A DNA stretch of 64,000 nucleotides, taken from the NCBI GenBank assembly GCA_027214385.1, contig JAPVXR010000006.1:1-64000 (forward strand), in the 5' to 3' direction. Below the pieces are notes generated by a model. It saw nothing but the letters and a program-made list of their open reading frames with translations, ran no database searches and had not been told where the DNA came from. How positions within the stretch are numbered: position 1 is the stretch's first letter; the number at the start of each line of letters is the position of its first letter. Source of the DNA: Cryomorphaceae bacterium 1068. GTDB lineage: Bacteria > Bacteroidota > Bacteroidia > Flavobacteriales_D > Cryomorphaceae. Position numbers and translations under genes: made by a program. Shown piece after piece: positions 1 to 8,475 of this stretch.

Positions 1-52
1 TAACATCTGTAAATAAAGTCACAAACCCAATTCTAAATCAAATCCAAAACTG

Positions 53-122
53 ACTCGAATACGTGTCCCCCGCTGGCGGGGGTGGATTCGACGACAGGAG
101 GAAGGAGAAGACGGGGGTGGGA
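53..122. repeat. GC-rich imperfect repeat, copy A
   Basis: This segment shares TCGAA-ACGTGTCCCCC, then GACGA-GGAGG and a final TGGGA, with the segment at 248-303. Within it, CCCCCGC at 67-73 is the inverted complement of GCGGGGG at 76-82. This resembles the palindromic intergenic repeats (REP-like) seen in many bacteria, but I cannot count genomic copies from one window. Confidence 0.5.
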
Positions 123-150
123 AGTTCGTCCCGCCTATCGCGGGAACTTC
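121..150. repeat. Imperfect inverted repeat
   Basis: GAAGTT (121-126) and CCCGC (130-134) pair with GCGGG (140-144) and AACTTC (145-150). The result is an 11-bp stem with a 3-base bulge and a 5-base loop. It abuts repeat copy A and may belong to the same element. No U-run follows, so it is not an obvious terminator. Confidence 0.45.
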
Positions 151-247
151 GTCTACCGCTCACTTTTTGTCCACGGATGTGCACCAATGGGCACGAATGG
201 ATTCGAATGGATATAAATGAGCACATATGAGAGTTATACCAAAATAG

Positions 248-303
248 AGTCGAACACGTGTCCCCCTCGGAGGAGTGGGTGCCGACGAAGGAGGCGGGGT
301 GGG
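248..303. repeat. GC-rich imperfect repeat, copy B
   Basis: This is the second, more diverged copy of the 53-122 segment, in the same orientation. The shared blocks are AGTCGAACACGTGTCCCCC-like at the left, then GGGTG, GACGAAGGAGG and GGGGTGGGA. The internal CCCCC/GGGGG palindrome of copy A is degraded here. Confidence 0.45.
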
Positions 304-414
304 ACTATTTTGGCTTGCAGCCAAAACCTAGCATCAGGAAGCCCAACCTCTTCTCTTTAATCCCATATTGTCAGCAACCGGAAGAGTGCTAATTTCACCC
401 CAAATTCAAAAACC

Positions 415-834
415 ATGCTCCCACCCTTTCACCTGGCCATACCCGTTAGCGATTTAGCATTAACCCGCAACTTCTACCACAAGGTATTGGGTTGTGAAGA
501 AGGAAGAACGGATACCCATTGGGTGGACTTCAACTTCTTCGGTCACCAACTGGTTTTACACCAAAAAGAAGGATTGAAGAAGGAGTCCGTTTCCAATCCC
601 GTGGACGGAAAAGAGGTGCCCGTCCCCCATTTCGGTGTGGTCCTTTCCATCGACGATTGGAATGCGCTCGCCGAGCGTTTGAAAAGTCAACATATCAAAT
701 TCATTATCGAACCTTATATCCGTTTCGAGGGTGAGGTGGGCGAACAACGGACCATGTTTTTTCAAGACCCTGAGGGAAATGCTTTGGAATTTAAAGCATT
801 TGCCGACATAAGCGGACTCTTTGCAAAGGATTGA
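415..834 (+). CDS. VOC family protein (extradiol-dioxygenase/glyoxalase-like)
   Basis: The 139-residue protein fits one complete vicinal-oxygen-chelate module pair. Its start, FHLAIPVSDLALTRNFYHKV, is the first beta-alpha-beta of the fold. The candidate metal ligands are the early His of FHLAIPV, the His in FGHQLVLH, and the Glu in GNALEFKAF near the C-terminus. It resembles the small cytosolic group of predicted extradiol dioxygenases (COG3565 type) more than true glyoxalase I, and the substrate is unknown. The ATG at 415 fits the start of the fold. It stands alone upstream of a secreted protein and shows no operon partner. Confidence 0.85.
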   Translation: MLPPFHLAIPVSDLALTRNFYHKVLGCEEGRTDTHWVDFNFFGHQLVLHQKEGLKKESVSNPVDGKEVPVPHFGVVLSIDDWNALAERLKSQHIKFIIEPYIRFEGEVGEQRTMFFQDPEGNALEFKAFADISGLFAKD

Positions 835-907
835 TCCTGAAAAGCCTCAAGTATTTACGAAGACTGAAAATATGTATCTTCGCGGAAATTTAAAACACAT
901 AACCATT

Positions 908-1279
908 ATGAAAGGCTTACTATTGGGATTGTTCGTGATTGCTCTCGGGACAACTGTTTCAGCGCAGACAACTAAGAGCATGAAAAAAATGAAGAAAGAC
1001 GCGAAAACGGAAGTGAATGCTACTGCCGATAAGCAAGACGAGCAGATCAAGGATGCTTTGATGAAAGATGAGGAGATTCAGAAAGCGACTCTTGACTACT
1101 TGACAGAAAATGAAGAAACACAAAAACAGGTGGCAAAGATTGCCAAGGAAGCCGAAGGTTCTAAAACAGGAATCATGGACGCAATCCTAAAGAACGAAGC
1201 ATTGACGACTGCAGCGATTGATTATGTGAAGAGCAATCCTGAATTGCTGGAAAAAGCAATGAGCTTAATCGGAATGTAA
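908..1279 (+). CDS. Small secreted helical protein, unknown function
   Basis: The 123-residue protein has a clear signal peptide (MKGLLLGLFVIALGTTVSAQ). The mature part is Lys/Glu-rich and alpha-helical, with a repeated pattern of 'ALMKDEEIQKATLDYL' and 'AILKNEALTTAAIDYV', an internal duplication of about 35-40 residues. An in-frame start exists at 821, but it would put about 29 non-hydrophobic residues before the signal peptide, so I use the ATG at 908. A promoter-like TATCTTCG lies at 875-882. A strong terminator follows at 1301-1334. I recognise no family. Confidence 0.8.
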   Translation: MKGLLLGLFVIALGTTVSAQTTKSMKKMKKDAKTEVNATADKQDEQIKDALMKDEEIQKATLDYLTENEETQKQVAKIAKEAEGSKTGIMDAILKNEALTTAAIDYVKSNPELLEKAMSLIGM

Positions 1280-1300
1280 TTCGAATACCTATTGAATTGA

Positions 1301-1334
1301 AAAGAGCAATCTCTATGGAGGTTGCTCTTTTTTT
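1301..1334 (+). terminator. Rho-independent terminator
   Basis: AAAGAGCAA (1301-1309) pairs perfectly with TTGCTCTTT (1322-1330). The inner CTC/GAG closes a TATG tetraloop, and the T-run extends to 1334. It sits 21 bases after the stop of the small secreted protein and must be its terminator. Confidence 0.9.
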
Positions 1335-1490
1335 GTGGGCTACTATTCCTGTTTTATTAATGAAGTTAAACTCCGATTCTCAATCATACCCAAAAGTGGA
1401 CATCTGCGCACATCCTCCGCTTCAGGCGGATGAGAACTATCCAAACTTCACCACTTTTAGAACCTTGACTTTCGCATTATATTCGTCAGT

Positions 1491-2483
1491 ATGAAACAGG
1501 CTCTTAAATTTTTTCTTTTTCTGATCTCCTTGTCGACATGCTTGAATGGAACTGCTCAGGAGCGAGAGATCAGCGTGCTCTTGTACCCGAGTTATGTTCG
1601 CGGAGGTTTCCCTGACGACCCCTCATCTTTGCAAGTTTGCTTTCTGCGCACGGCAGAGTGTGTTCCCGTTTCGAAAGAAGGCTTTTTCAGAATAAAATTA
1701 CCTACGCACCGGGATACGGTGACCCTCTATGTTTCGAGCATTTACCGTGGTGTGGTTCCCATAGAGGTGTCCACTCATACCGATTCAATCCAATTTGTAC
1801 GAAACGACAGGTATTCCATCCGTAACTGGATTTATCCATACAGCTACCCCAACTCGCCTACTGTTCAATCATCATTCGACTGGGGAGTTGACGGCAGTAT
1901 CGGGGTGGATTTGTCAAACTATTCCCTAACGGGATTTGAAAACCTTCTCACTCCGGATGAGTTCGGGATGATGACGGATTCTGTCACATCCTTATTTCTT
2001 TTCGATATAAACATCCGCTACAAGAGACTGGAAATGGCCATTGGCTGGGGATTTGCAGATCGGTTCGAGGATAAGGAATCCATTCGTTACGACGCAAGAA
2101 GAAGACGGTACGATCTCCGTTTGGGATACCGCTTAATCGACAAAGACTACTTTTTCTTTACCGGATACGGATCCATTCGTTGGGCGAGATGGCGCATTCT
2201 AAGTGGATATGACAATAAAGTCGATGACGAAACCTTCAACGAACGAAGAGATACAGATATTCGCATCAATCAGTTTTTCTGGGAAACGGGTATTCGATCG
2301 GGGCTCATCCTTCGATTCAAGGACTCAGACTTAGCAATTCAAGCAGGCTTTTCCCTTGGTTATCTCTTCCGGATGCATGATTCGCCCGGTGTCGCTTCAG
2401 ACATATCTCGAATTGACAATAACGCTAAAGTTACGGCTCAAGACCCCAGTTTCGGTATCTTCTTTAGTTTGGTAGTGCCCTGA
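1491..2483 (+). CDS. Secreted, probably outer-membrane protein of unknown function
   Basis: The 330-residue protein has an N-terminal signal peptide (about residues 1-22, ending in NGTAQ). Residues 25-105 look like a small beta domain. From about residue 130 to the C-terminus, alternating polar/aromatic strands such as RYDLRLGYRLIDKDYFFFTG and SDLAIQAGFSLGYLF suggest an outer-membrane beta-barrel, with a hydrophobic end (FGIFFSLVVP). I recognise no named family. The gene is monocistronic, followed on the opposite strand by the histidine kinase. Confidence 0.8.
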   Translation: MKQALKFFLFLISLSTCLNGTAQEREISVLLYPSYVRGGFPDDPSSLQVCFLRTAECVPVSKEGFFRIKLPTHRDTVTLYVSSIYRGVVPIEVSTHTDSIQFVRNDRYSIRNWIYPYSYPNSPTVQSSFDWGVDGSIGVDLSNYSLTGFENLLTPDEFGMMTDSVTSLFLFDINIRYKRLEMAIGWGFADRFEDKESIRYDARRRRYDLRLGYRLIDKDYFFFTGYGSIRWARWRILSGYDNKVDDETFNERRDTDIRINQFFWETGIRSGLILRFKDSDLAIQAGFSLGYLFRMHDSPGVASDISRIDNNAKVTAQDPSFGIFFSLVVP

Positions 2484-2530
2484 AAAAAGGATTAAAATGG
2501 GGAGGACAAAATATTGTACCGAATTCAGTA

Positions 2531-4471
2531 TCAATCCGTCCTTTTGTACTTGGAAATAGTGAGTCGGTTGAGGGTACCCGAAGAATCTGACTCTATTTCG
2601 AGGTTGGCCTCCAGTTGCCTGCTAAGGCTAGTGATCAGCTTTTGACCAAACCCTTCGCTTTCTGAATTGACTTTGGTATCGTACCCCTTCCCTGTATCAC
2701 TTACCTCAAGAAGCAAGGTATTTCCTTCTTCTCGAAGAGCAATGGCAATGGTTCCTTCTGCGGTTTCGCTTTGGGAAAACGCGTACTTGAGGCTGTTTGT
2801 GATCAATTCATTGATGATCAAACCCAATGGAACAAGTGTATCAACATCCAAACTGAAGGGATCTATATCGAGCTTGAGTTCGATTTCATCAGATTCGATC
2901 TTGTAGGTAGAAAGTAGCTCTGCACTTAGTTTTTCGAGGTACGGTTTTACGGCCACCCCTGTCAGGTTCTCGCCCTTATACAAGTTTTGGTGAATAAGCG
3001 CCATCGAACGCACACGGCTCTTTCCTTCGTTGATGGCCTGTAGCACGCCCGCATCACTCACACTTCTGCTTTGTAAGGAGAGCAAGCTCGATACGATCTG
3101 CAAGTTGTTCTTAACCCGGTGGTGAATTTCTTTTAGCAGTAGTTCTTTGGCACTTAATGCCGAAGAAAGGGCCATTTTTTGACGAAGGTATTTCCGCACC
3201 AATATGTAGAGGCCCAAGATCAACAAGCCAAAAATGATCAGGGCCGCCGCCCCAATCCAGATGGTCTTATTCTTTTGGGCGATGACTTCAGCAGCAGCAG
3301 AATTTTGGGTATCAAGCAGAGCGACTTTATTCCGCTGTTCGGCCAAATCAAACTTGGCATCCTTCTCGGCCACCGTCTCCAGAATGTCTTCGTTTAGAAT
3401 AGAATCTGAAATGAGTTTATAAGCCTTTTGCTGCTCCAATCCGAGGCGGTAGTTGCCCATAGCCTCATAAGCTCGAGCCAGCGTTTCATGCGCATTTTGT
3501 TGATGACTCAGTGAGTTGTGAAGGTCTTTATCAGCCAAAATCAAATTGGCCTGCTCGATGGCCTCGGGATAGCGCTCCATTTCGAGTAGAATATCACAAA
3601 GGCTAGAACGTGTTTCGCTCACATTGTAATGGCTCTCAAGTCCTTCCCTAATGCTCAAGGCAGTGAGGTGACTTTGATAGGCTTCGTCTAATCGGCCCTG
3701 CATACGCCGCAGGTAACCCATAAAGTCGAAGTAAAACCCAAGACCCCATTGCGTATTTAAGAGGCTATCGAGATGTCCTTGCTGATTCAGGTGGTACTCG
3801 GCGAGGTCGTACTCTTTCATATCGATAAGGAGGAGTCCCAAATTGGCGTGAACATTCCCACGACCCAAAGTATCATCCACTGCTTCATAAAGCACCAGTG
3901 CTTCTTCGTATCGGTCGCGGGCCTTTTCGTTTTGATTGATATTGCTGTAAAAAATGGCCAGACCATTAGTAGCTCCTGCAATTGCAGCAGTATCTCCTCG
4001 TGCTTTTTCCAATTCGTACACCTCGTTCATGTATTTCTGTGCAGCTTCATTGTAGCCCATAAATACATGCATGGATCCGAGATGATCGGCCGAAAAAACC
4101 CAACTGGACGTATCTTGATGATGACGGTAGTAGGCATAGCAGAGCTTTAATTCTTCGATGCTGCGCACGTAGTTTCCTATCCACCTGTTTGCACCACCCT
4201 GTATGCGCAGAGCTTCCATGTATAAGCTGCTATCGGCTTTTACGATGGGGTGCTCTAAAAGAACTGAGGTATATTCAACACAGCGCGGCCGATCTTCCGA
4301 TTCAGCCATTTCAGCGGCCTCCATCATCAAGGCTACTTTTTTCTCTTCAGCATCGGTTTGTTTCAAAACCTCGTCGATACTGTCGAGCCGCGAGTCAACG
4401 GTCTGTCCATAGACGGAGTTGACACAAATCGATCCCACGAAAAACCATCCGATCACGGAGAATTTCAGCAT
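2531..4471 (-). CDS. TPR-containing sensor histidine kinase (HisKA_2 type)
   Basis: From the chosen start (MLKFSVIGWFF...) the protein is 646 residues: signal peptide, about six TPR repeats over residues 30-365, a coiled stretch, one membrane segment (WIGAAALIIFGLLILGLYIL), then a kinase core. EIHHRVKNNLQ near residue 450 is the phosphoacceptor motif of the HisKA_2 family, followed by a HATPase_c domain with N-box (NELITNSLKYA) and G-box (DTGKGYD). The TPR region would lie in the periplasm and the kinase in the cytoplasm. No response regulator lies nearby. In-frame ATGs at 4483 and 4495 are alternatives; I prefer 4471 because it starts directly at the signal peptide and follows the stop of the upstream small ORF. 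Confidence 0.92.
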   Translation of the reverse strand: MLKFSVIGWFFVGSICVNSVYGQTVDSRLDSIDEVLKQTDAEEKKVALMMEAAEMAESEDRPRCVEYTSVLLEHPIVKADSSLYMEALRIQGGANRWIGNYVRSIEELKLCYAYYRHHQDTSSWVFSADHLGSMHVFMGYNEAAQKYMNEVYELEKARGDTAAIAGATNGLAIFYSNINQNEKARDRYEEALVLYEAVDDTLGRGNVHANLGLLLIDMKEYDLAEYHLNQQGHLDSLLNTQWGLGFYFDFMGYLRRMQGRLDEAYQSHLTALSIREGLESHYNVSETRSSLCDILLEMERYPEAIEQANLILADKDLHNSLSHQQNAHETLARAYEAMGNYRLGLEQQKAYKLISDSILNEDILETVAEKDAKFDLAEQRNKVALLDTQNSAAAEVIAQKNKTIWIGAAALIIFGLLILGLYILVRKYLRQKMALSSALSAKELLLKEIHHRVKNNLQIVSSLLSLQSRSVSDAGVLQAINEGKSRVRSMALIHQNLYKGENLTGVAVKPYLEKLSAELLSTYKIESDEIELKLDIDPFSLDVDTLVPLGLIINELITNSLKYAFSQSETAEGTIAIALREEGNTLLLEVSDTGKGYDTKVNSESEGFGQKLITSLSRQLEANLEIESDSSGTLNRLTISKYKRTD

Positions 4472-4476
4472 TCTAA

Positions 4477-4695
4477 TCACCATAACTTCCACCAAGGATA
4501 AGATTGTTTCTCAACCACTTTTGAAGATGTTAAACTCTCGCTTTCGGTGTCTCCACTCACGCGGGCTTCTTCCAGTTTTTTACTTAAATCCAGCAAATCT
4601 ATCCCCAAATACAAGAGGCTCAACTCTTTCTCTGTCTCTCCTGTTTTTGGATCGCTCAAAGAGTCAATAAAACTATTTGCCTTAAATGAAGCCAT
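4477..4695 (-). CDS. Small hypothetical protein upstream of the histidine kinase
   Basis: The 72-residue ORF ends 5 bases before the preferred start of the TPR histidine kinase on the same strand. The sequence is acidic and helical (ELSLLYLGIDLLDLSKKLEEA in the middle) and ends in an aromatic YPWWKLW tail. It has no signal peptide or membrane segment. The tight spacing and non-random composition suggest a real co-transcribed gene, but I recognise no family. A chance ORF remains possible. Confidence 0.5.
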   Translation of the reverse strand: MASFKANSFIDSLSDPKTGETEKELSLLYLGIDLLDLSKKLEEARVSGDTESESLTSSKVVEKQSYPWWKLW

Positions 4696-4844
4696 AGATG
4701 CAACTACCCGAGATTGAATTCGGTATCTCGAAGCTACGAATTAAGGAAGTTTAATTGATTGGCGCTTCACCCTTATGGGTGATAATCAGAAATAGGAGGT
4801 GCGTTTGGCTTATCCTCGCTAGCAAAATTTAGTTCGCCAAGATT

Positions 4845-5966
4845 CTAGCGCTTTATCGGTTTGATTCTTCTTGTATTGAACGGCACGCCGATATAGCCGG
4901 AAATGGCAAAACTCACGTAAGTAACCGCTCCGGGCTGTGCTATCGCATTTTCCAAAAGGTCGGGGTACCATCCTCCTTCTACTTTTAAAAAGAGGTATTC
5001 ATTTTTCTTTTCTTCTCTTTTCTCGGTACTTCTGAACAATTGCTGCAATTTAATATCCACGCAGAGGTTAAATCCATAAGCAATGAAGGAATCCGTTTCG
5101 ACATCGTCCAAAACATCATCACCATCACTAAATTCAAATTTCCGCCTTGAACCCATAACCGACGGAGTGATGGTAAAAAAGTCGGAGTTCAATACCTGAT
5201 AACCCAATCCCAACTCGCCACTTACTGAGGAAAGACTGGTATAAGATGTGTCCGGAGCTACCTCTGCGGCGGGCTCAAAGTCTAGAATAGATATCCTCGA
5301 TGCCACCCGAACCCGATTAAATATGAAGCCCAAACTTACCGCATTGATGATATAGCCTCTATTTTCTTTCAGCCCTGATTCGCCATTGAACCAAGCAGGC
5401 CCCACTGCCGCAGGAATATCTGCGTATAATCCGAAATAGTCGAGGCCTGAGGCGAGTCTGTAATTTGATTCTTGTGGTTGGGTAGAGATGGAGTACTCTA
5501 CAGTCGGCGATAGATCCCGATCCTTTAAGTAAGGTAAGGTTATGGATTTTCGATCTTTTGAAACCTGTACCCTCTTGAATCGACCAACTATGGTGGTGAT
5601 GGGCTCCTCGAAATTCAGGATAAGTAGCGTGTATAACTCTTCATATAAACAACTCTCCGATTTTTTAGATTCGATTGATGGATAGTCTATTTGAATGTAT
5701 TTCGCACTGTCACTCAGTGAAAAGGTTTGGTTGCCGCAGTGAGGAAAAACTTCAGAAATGCTATCAACCGGTACATTGTAGAAGGTGGTATCGACATACT
5801 GATGCACTTCTCCTTTCTCATAAAAAACGACTTTATTCACATCAGCTGTATCACCTTTTAAAGTGACGGTAGTGTACGCAGGGGCGCACGCCGCAGTGAC
5901 CAGTAATAACAAAGCGCTGCGTGCCGCGATTTTTGAGAAATGCCTGACATCATCTGAAAATTTCAT
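4845..5966 (-). CDS. Probable lipoprotein of unknown function
   Basis: The 373-residue protein has an N-terminal hydrophobic segment (SALLLLVTAACAPA) ending in a Cys at residue 27. This is a weak lipobox because Thr sits at -3. The first half (about 35-145) looks like a small beta domain. Residues 165-373 are rich in amphipathic strands (LGLGYQVLNSDFFTITPSVM, AVTYVSFAISGYIGVPF), compatible with a barrel. I recognise no family. It is transcribed alone, between the histidine kinase and a lipocalin-like secreted protein. Confidence 0.75.
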   Translation of the reverse strand: MKFSDDVRHFSKIAARSALLLLVTAACAPAYTTVTLKGDTADVNKVVFYEKGEVHQYVDTTFYNVPVDSISEVFPHCGNQTFSLSDSAKYIQIDYPSIESKKSESCLYEELYTLLILNFEEPITTIVGRFKRVQVSKDRKSITLPYLKDRDLSPTVEYSISTQPQESNYRLASGLDYFGLYADIPAAVGPAWFNGESGLKENRGYIINAVSLGFIFNRVRVASRISILDFEPAAEVAPDTSYTSLSSVSGELGLGYQVLNSDFFTITPSVMGSRRKFEFSDGDDVLDDVETDSFIAYGFNLCVDIKLQQLFRSTEKREEKKNEYLFLKVEGGWYPDLLENAIAQPGAVTYVSFAISGYIGVPFNTRRIKPIKR

Positions 5967-6018
5967 CGCGCAAAGGATTAAAATTGGAAATGACCTTAAC
6001 AGAAACTCAAGGAGTGTG

Positions 6019-6762
6019 TTAATCCTCTATTTCGAATACCCACCTTTCACTGTTAGATCCAAGAACCAATATCAATTCACTATCAGAGATTCCAATGATG
6101 TTCCATACTTTTTTACCCTCATCACCGGTTATAATGATGGAAGAATTGTCCTCTCCTAATTGCCAGTTTGCCTTTTCAGTAATACCCATGATATGAGCTT
6201 CTGACTTTCCTTTTGCAGAAAGTTTAAGGTAACTGCCTTTGAATAATTCAGCCTTGGCTTCTTCTACAAATGCTGAGGTCTCGTTGGTACTTTCCTTGCT
6301 CTTCAAAAACCACTTTTTGGCTACTTGATCAGTAGTGGCACTAACCAACTCGTATTTTGGATTGACTTCAGTGAGCACCTCCATCTCTTCTACGGGCATT
6401 TTGACCATCACAAAAGAACTTCGCTGTATAGACATGGTCAGGTTTTCATCCGTCAGTTCCATTATATTCATTGGGTTTACCGCTCCCTTATCTGAAGCTA
6501 AGAGAACGCTTGTATCATCTTGCATCTCCCATTTACCCTGCTCTTCCGTTCCCATAATAAAGGCTTTGTACAATCCATCATCGTTGAACTGGAAGGTCAT
6601 TTCTCCAAAAAGTTTCTCCATCATCGCGACTCCCGTCGAATCGAGTTTTTCACTTTCGTAGGCACTTTCAAATTTCCATTTTCCAATGAGTTTATCCGAA
6701 TTGCTCTGACCAAATGCGATCAAAGTCAAGCAAAATGTGACTGCGGTTAATGCTGTTTTCAT
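6019..6762 (-). CDS. Secreted protein with two lipocalin-like repeats
   Basis: The 247-residue protein has a signal peptide (residues 1-18, MKTALTAVTFCLTLIAFGQ). Two related modules follow at about 25-112 and 146-236. Each begins with a KW[KF] strand, then a helix-rich insert, then YKAFIMGTEEQGKWEM or SEAHIMGITEKANWQL, and ends with an 'I..L/IS..EL' strand. This matches the lipocalin-like single-domain secreted proteins common in Bacteroidota, duplicated here. A longer start at 6810 would place 16 extra residues before the signal peptide, so I use 6762. The ligand is unknown. Confidence 0.8.
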   Translation of the reverse strand: MKTALTAVTFCLTLIAFGQSNSDKLIGKWKFESAYESEKLDSTGVAMMEKLFGEMTFQFNDDGLYKAFIMGTEEQGKWEMQDDTSVLLASDKGAVNPMNIMELTDENLTMSIQRSSFVMVKMPVEEMEVLTEVNPKYELVSATTDQVAKKWFLKSKESTNETSAFVEEAKAELFKGSYLKLSAKGKSEAHIMGITEKANWQLGEDNSSIIITGDEGKKVWNIIGISDSELILVLGSNSERWVFEIED

Positions 6763-7068
6763 AGTAGTAAGTTTAATAATGTAATGTGCACTATTCGATT
6801 GTCGGCCCAAAGTATTAATGATTTTATGATTTCCGGCTTTGTTTTTAGAGTAAAGACGACAAGCTAAAAATGATCGGAGAGCCGAATGCAGCAGGTGTGC
6901 CTACCCACTTCTTGAGCATCCCGATTAATCCTCCGCTTATCATGGTAAGTGATAGCGTCGAAAATAGAGTACAAAAGATAATTATCAAACTTCAAATCCC
7001 GATGCATCACACATTGAGAAAATATTTACTTTCGGCATTTGGAACGAACGTTTTGTAAATAAAAAGAA
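6763..7068. other. Divergent intergenic region
   Basis: These 306 bases separate two divergently read secreted-protein genes and should hold both promoters. A promoter-like TACTTTCG lies at 7027-7034, 35 bases before the plus-strand ATG. A 62-codon plus-strand frame at 6870-7058 has no family likeness or coding character that I can see. No hairpin with a U-run is present. Confidence 0.5.
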
Positions 7069-7815
7069 ATGACTGAGAGTAAAACAACCCTTAAAAAAAT
7101 CCTATTTGCTTTTTTAGCTATAGGTATGATGACTGCTTGTTCTAATGAAGAACCAAAAGCTGCAGACGCGGAAGATTCAACAATGGAGCCAAGTGAGGAA
7201 ACGACCGAGGTAATCATTGAAGAGTACGACTGGATTATATTGGAAGATGGCTTTGGCTCAGACGGAGAGGACAAAGTATCACTCACTGAAACGAAACCTG
7301 CTGAAGAAGGAGAAGCTGCTGCAACGGTTATGGAACCAATTTCTCACGATGAATTTGCTGAGAGAATCTCACCTGTGGTATACATTGAGCCTGCACCTAT
7401 AGAAGTTGAGATTACGGAAACGATTATTCCCGTTTTAGAAACTGAAACAGTTACAGCATACAATAGCAAAGGAAAGGAAAAGGGAAGAATCGAAGTGGTT
7501 CACAACTCTCAATCCGGAGAAATCGTTTCGGTTTCGTACACTCACAAAGGCCACAAAGACGAATATGGCGCACAGCCTGGCATGAGTGCAAAGGAGGTGA
7601 AAAAGTTGCGTAAAGACATGAAGCACATGATGCACCGAGGGAAGTACTATCTCTACTCAGATGTATCGAATGTAATGTATGTGCTCGATGCCAAAGACAA
7701 TATGGGTAATGAGATTACCGAAATGGAAATGGACGAATATGTAGTTCAAGCCATCGTTTGGAAGGATAAAAAGCACCACACCGATATGGCTGAAGTGACA
7801 TTTCTAAGTGAGTAA
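7069..7815 (+). CDS. Acidic lipoprotein of unknown function
   Basis: The 248-residue protein has a lipoprotein signal: KILFAFLAIGMMTAC, with Cys at residue 24 followed by SNEE. A long acidic linker rich in Glu, Ala and Thr follows (residues 25-120). The C-terminal third (about 125-248) begins NSKGKEKGRIEVVHNSQSGE and is Lys/Met/His-rich (RKDMKHMMHRGKYY). I recognise no family. The gene ends 26 bases before a strong terminator, so it is probably monocistronic. Confidence 0.78.
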   Translation: MTESKTTLKKILFAFLAIGMMTACSNEEPKAADAEDSTMEPSEETTEVIIEEYDWIILEDGFGSDGEDKVSLTETKPAEEGEAAATVMEPISHDEFAERISPVVYIEPAPIEVEITETIIPVLETETVTAYNSKGKEKGRIEVVHNSQSGEIVSVSYTHKGHKDEYGAQPGMSAKEVKKLRKDMKHMMHRGKYYLYSDVSNVMYVLDAKDNMGNEITEMEMDEYVVQAIVWKDKKHHTDMAEVTFLSE

Positions 7816-7840
7816 TGAACTCAGCAGAGTCAATATAGTA

Positions 7841-7867
7841 AAGGGGAGCTAGAGGCTCCCCTTTTTT
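7841..7867 (+). terminator. Rho-independent terminator
   Basis: AAGGGGAGC (7841-7849) pairs with GCTCCCCTT (7855-7863) around a 5-base loop, and a T-run extends to 7867. It lies just after the acidic lipoprotein gene. Confidence 0.9.
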
Positions 7868-7945
7868 GTTCAATGAATTCTCTATTACCGATACGGTCAG
7901 TCCTAAGAAGATGAGCCAACCGAAGAACCAAGGTTCTCTCCCTGT

Positions 7946-8371
7946 CTATTCTTTAGAATTCTCGGCTACCAATTTCACAAAATCCATGGCGCTGATCATT
8001 CCGCGAATTTCTCCATCGTCCATTACGACAAGGTGATGCACCTGATGCTTAATCATCATCTTGGCAGCAGCCTTGGCACTGGAAGTGGTGTGAACAACGT
8101 GGACAGTTGATGAAGTCATCACATCATTCATGACAGCATCATTGTGCAGTTCCTTGTTGATATCGCTGGAAGTCACAATGCCTTTGATTATCATTTTGCG
8201 ATCTACGGTATCCGTAGTGTGGAATACAATCGGAATGGCATGGATGCCCTTATCCTTCATTAGCTCTCTGATATCTTCCACGCTGTTTTCTCCGATTGCA
8301 GTAATTACCGGTGCAGACATGAAATCCTTTACTTGAATGCGCATAGACCTTTTTTCTTTCAATATCGTCAT
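7946..8371 (-). CDS. CBS domain-pair protein
   Basis: The 141-residue protein is a minimal Bateman module. The first CBS domain covers about residues 17-75 (VKDFMSAPVITAIGENSVED...) and the second about 82-137 (VMNDVMTSSTVHVVHTTSSA...DFVKLVAEN). No catalytic or transport domain is attached. In known families such pairs bind adenosine nucleotides and regulate partners. The start at 8371 may be too early, since an ATG at 8344 (MRIQVKDF) begins directly at the first domain. It is read divergently from the helicase. Confidence 0.88.
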   Translation of the reverse strand: MTILKEKRSMRIQVKDFMSAPVITAIGENSVEDIRELMKDKGIHAIPIVFHTTDTVDRKMIIKGIVTSSDINKELHNDAVMNDVMTSSTVHVVHTTSSAKAAAKMMIKHQVHHLVVMDDGEIRGMISAMDFVKLVAENSKE

Positions 8372-8475
8372 TTTAAATTTTGTACGATATTTAAAATAGT
8401 CCTTGATTTACAGAAACAGTACATTCGCTGCTTGAGCCAACAGGAGCCCGGCGGAGGTAATTGAATAACCGAAAA

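Larger units (their letters stand above)
1..414. other. Gene-free left edge with GC-rich repeats
   Basis: No credible coding region is visible in these 414 bases. The stretch holds two related GC-rich segments (53-122 and 248-303) and two inverted repeats (67-82 and 121-150). The short open frames here are low-complexity and antisense to the repeats, so I did not call them. Base composition differs sharply from the neighbouring genes because of the G and C runs. Confidence 0.7.

Noticed and set aside
821-907. Upstream in-frame start for the small secreted protein
   Set aside because: It adds 29 residues lacking signal-peptide character and overlaps the preceding gene. The ATG at 908 begins directly with a signal peptide.
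1297-1494. 65-codon plus-strand frame
   Set aside because: It runs through the terminator hairpin at 1301-1334 and has no protein-like character.
6870-7058. 62-codon frame between divergent secreted genes
   Set aside because: No family likeness, no signal, and it overlaps the promoter region. Probably chance.
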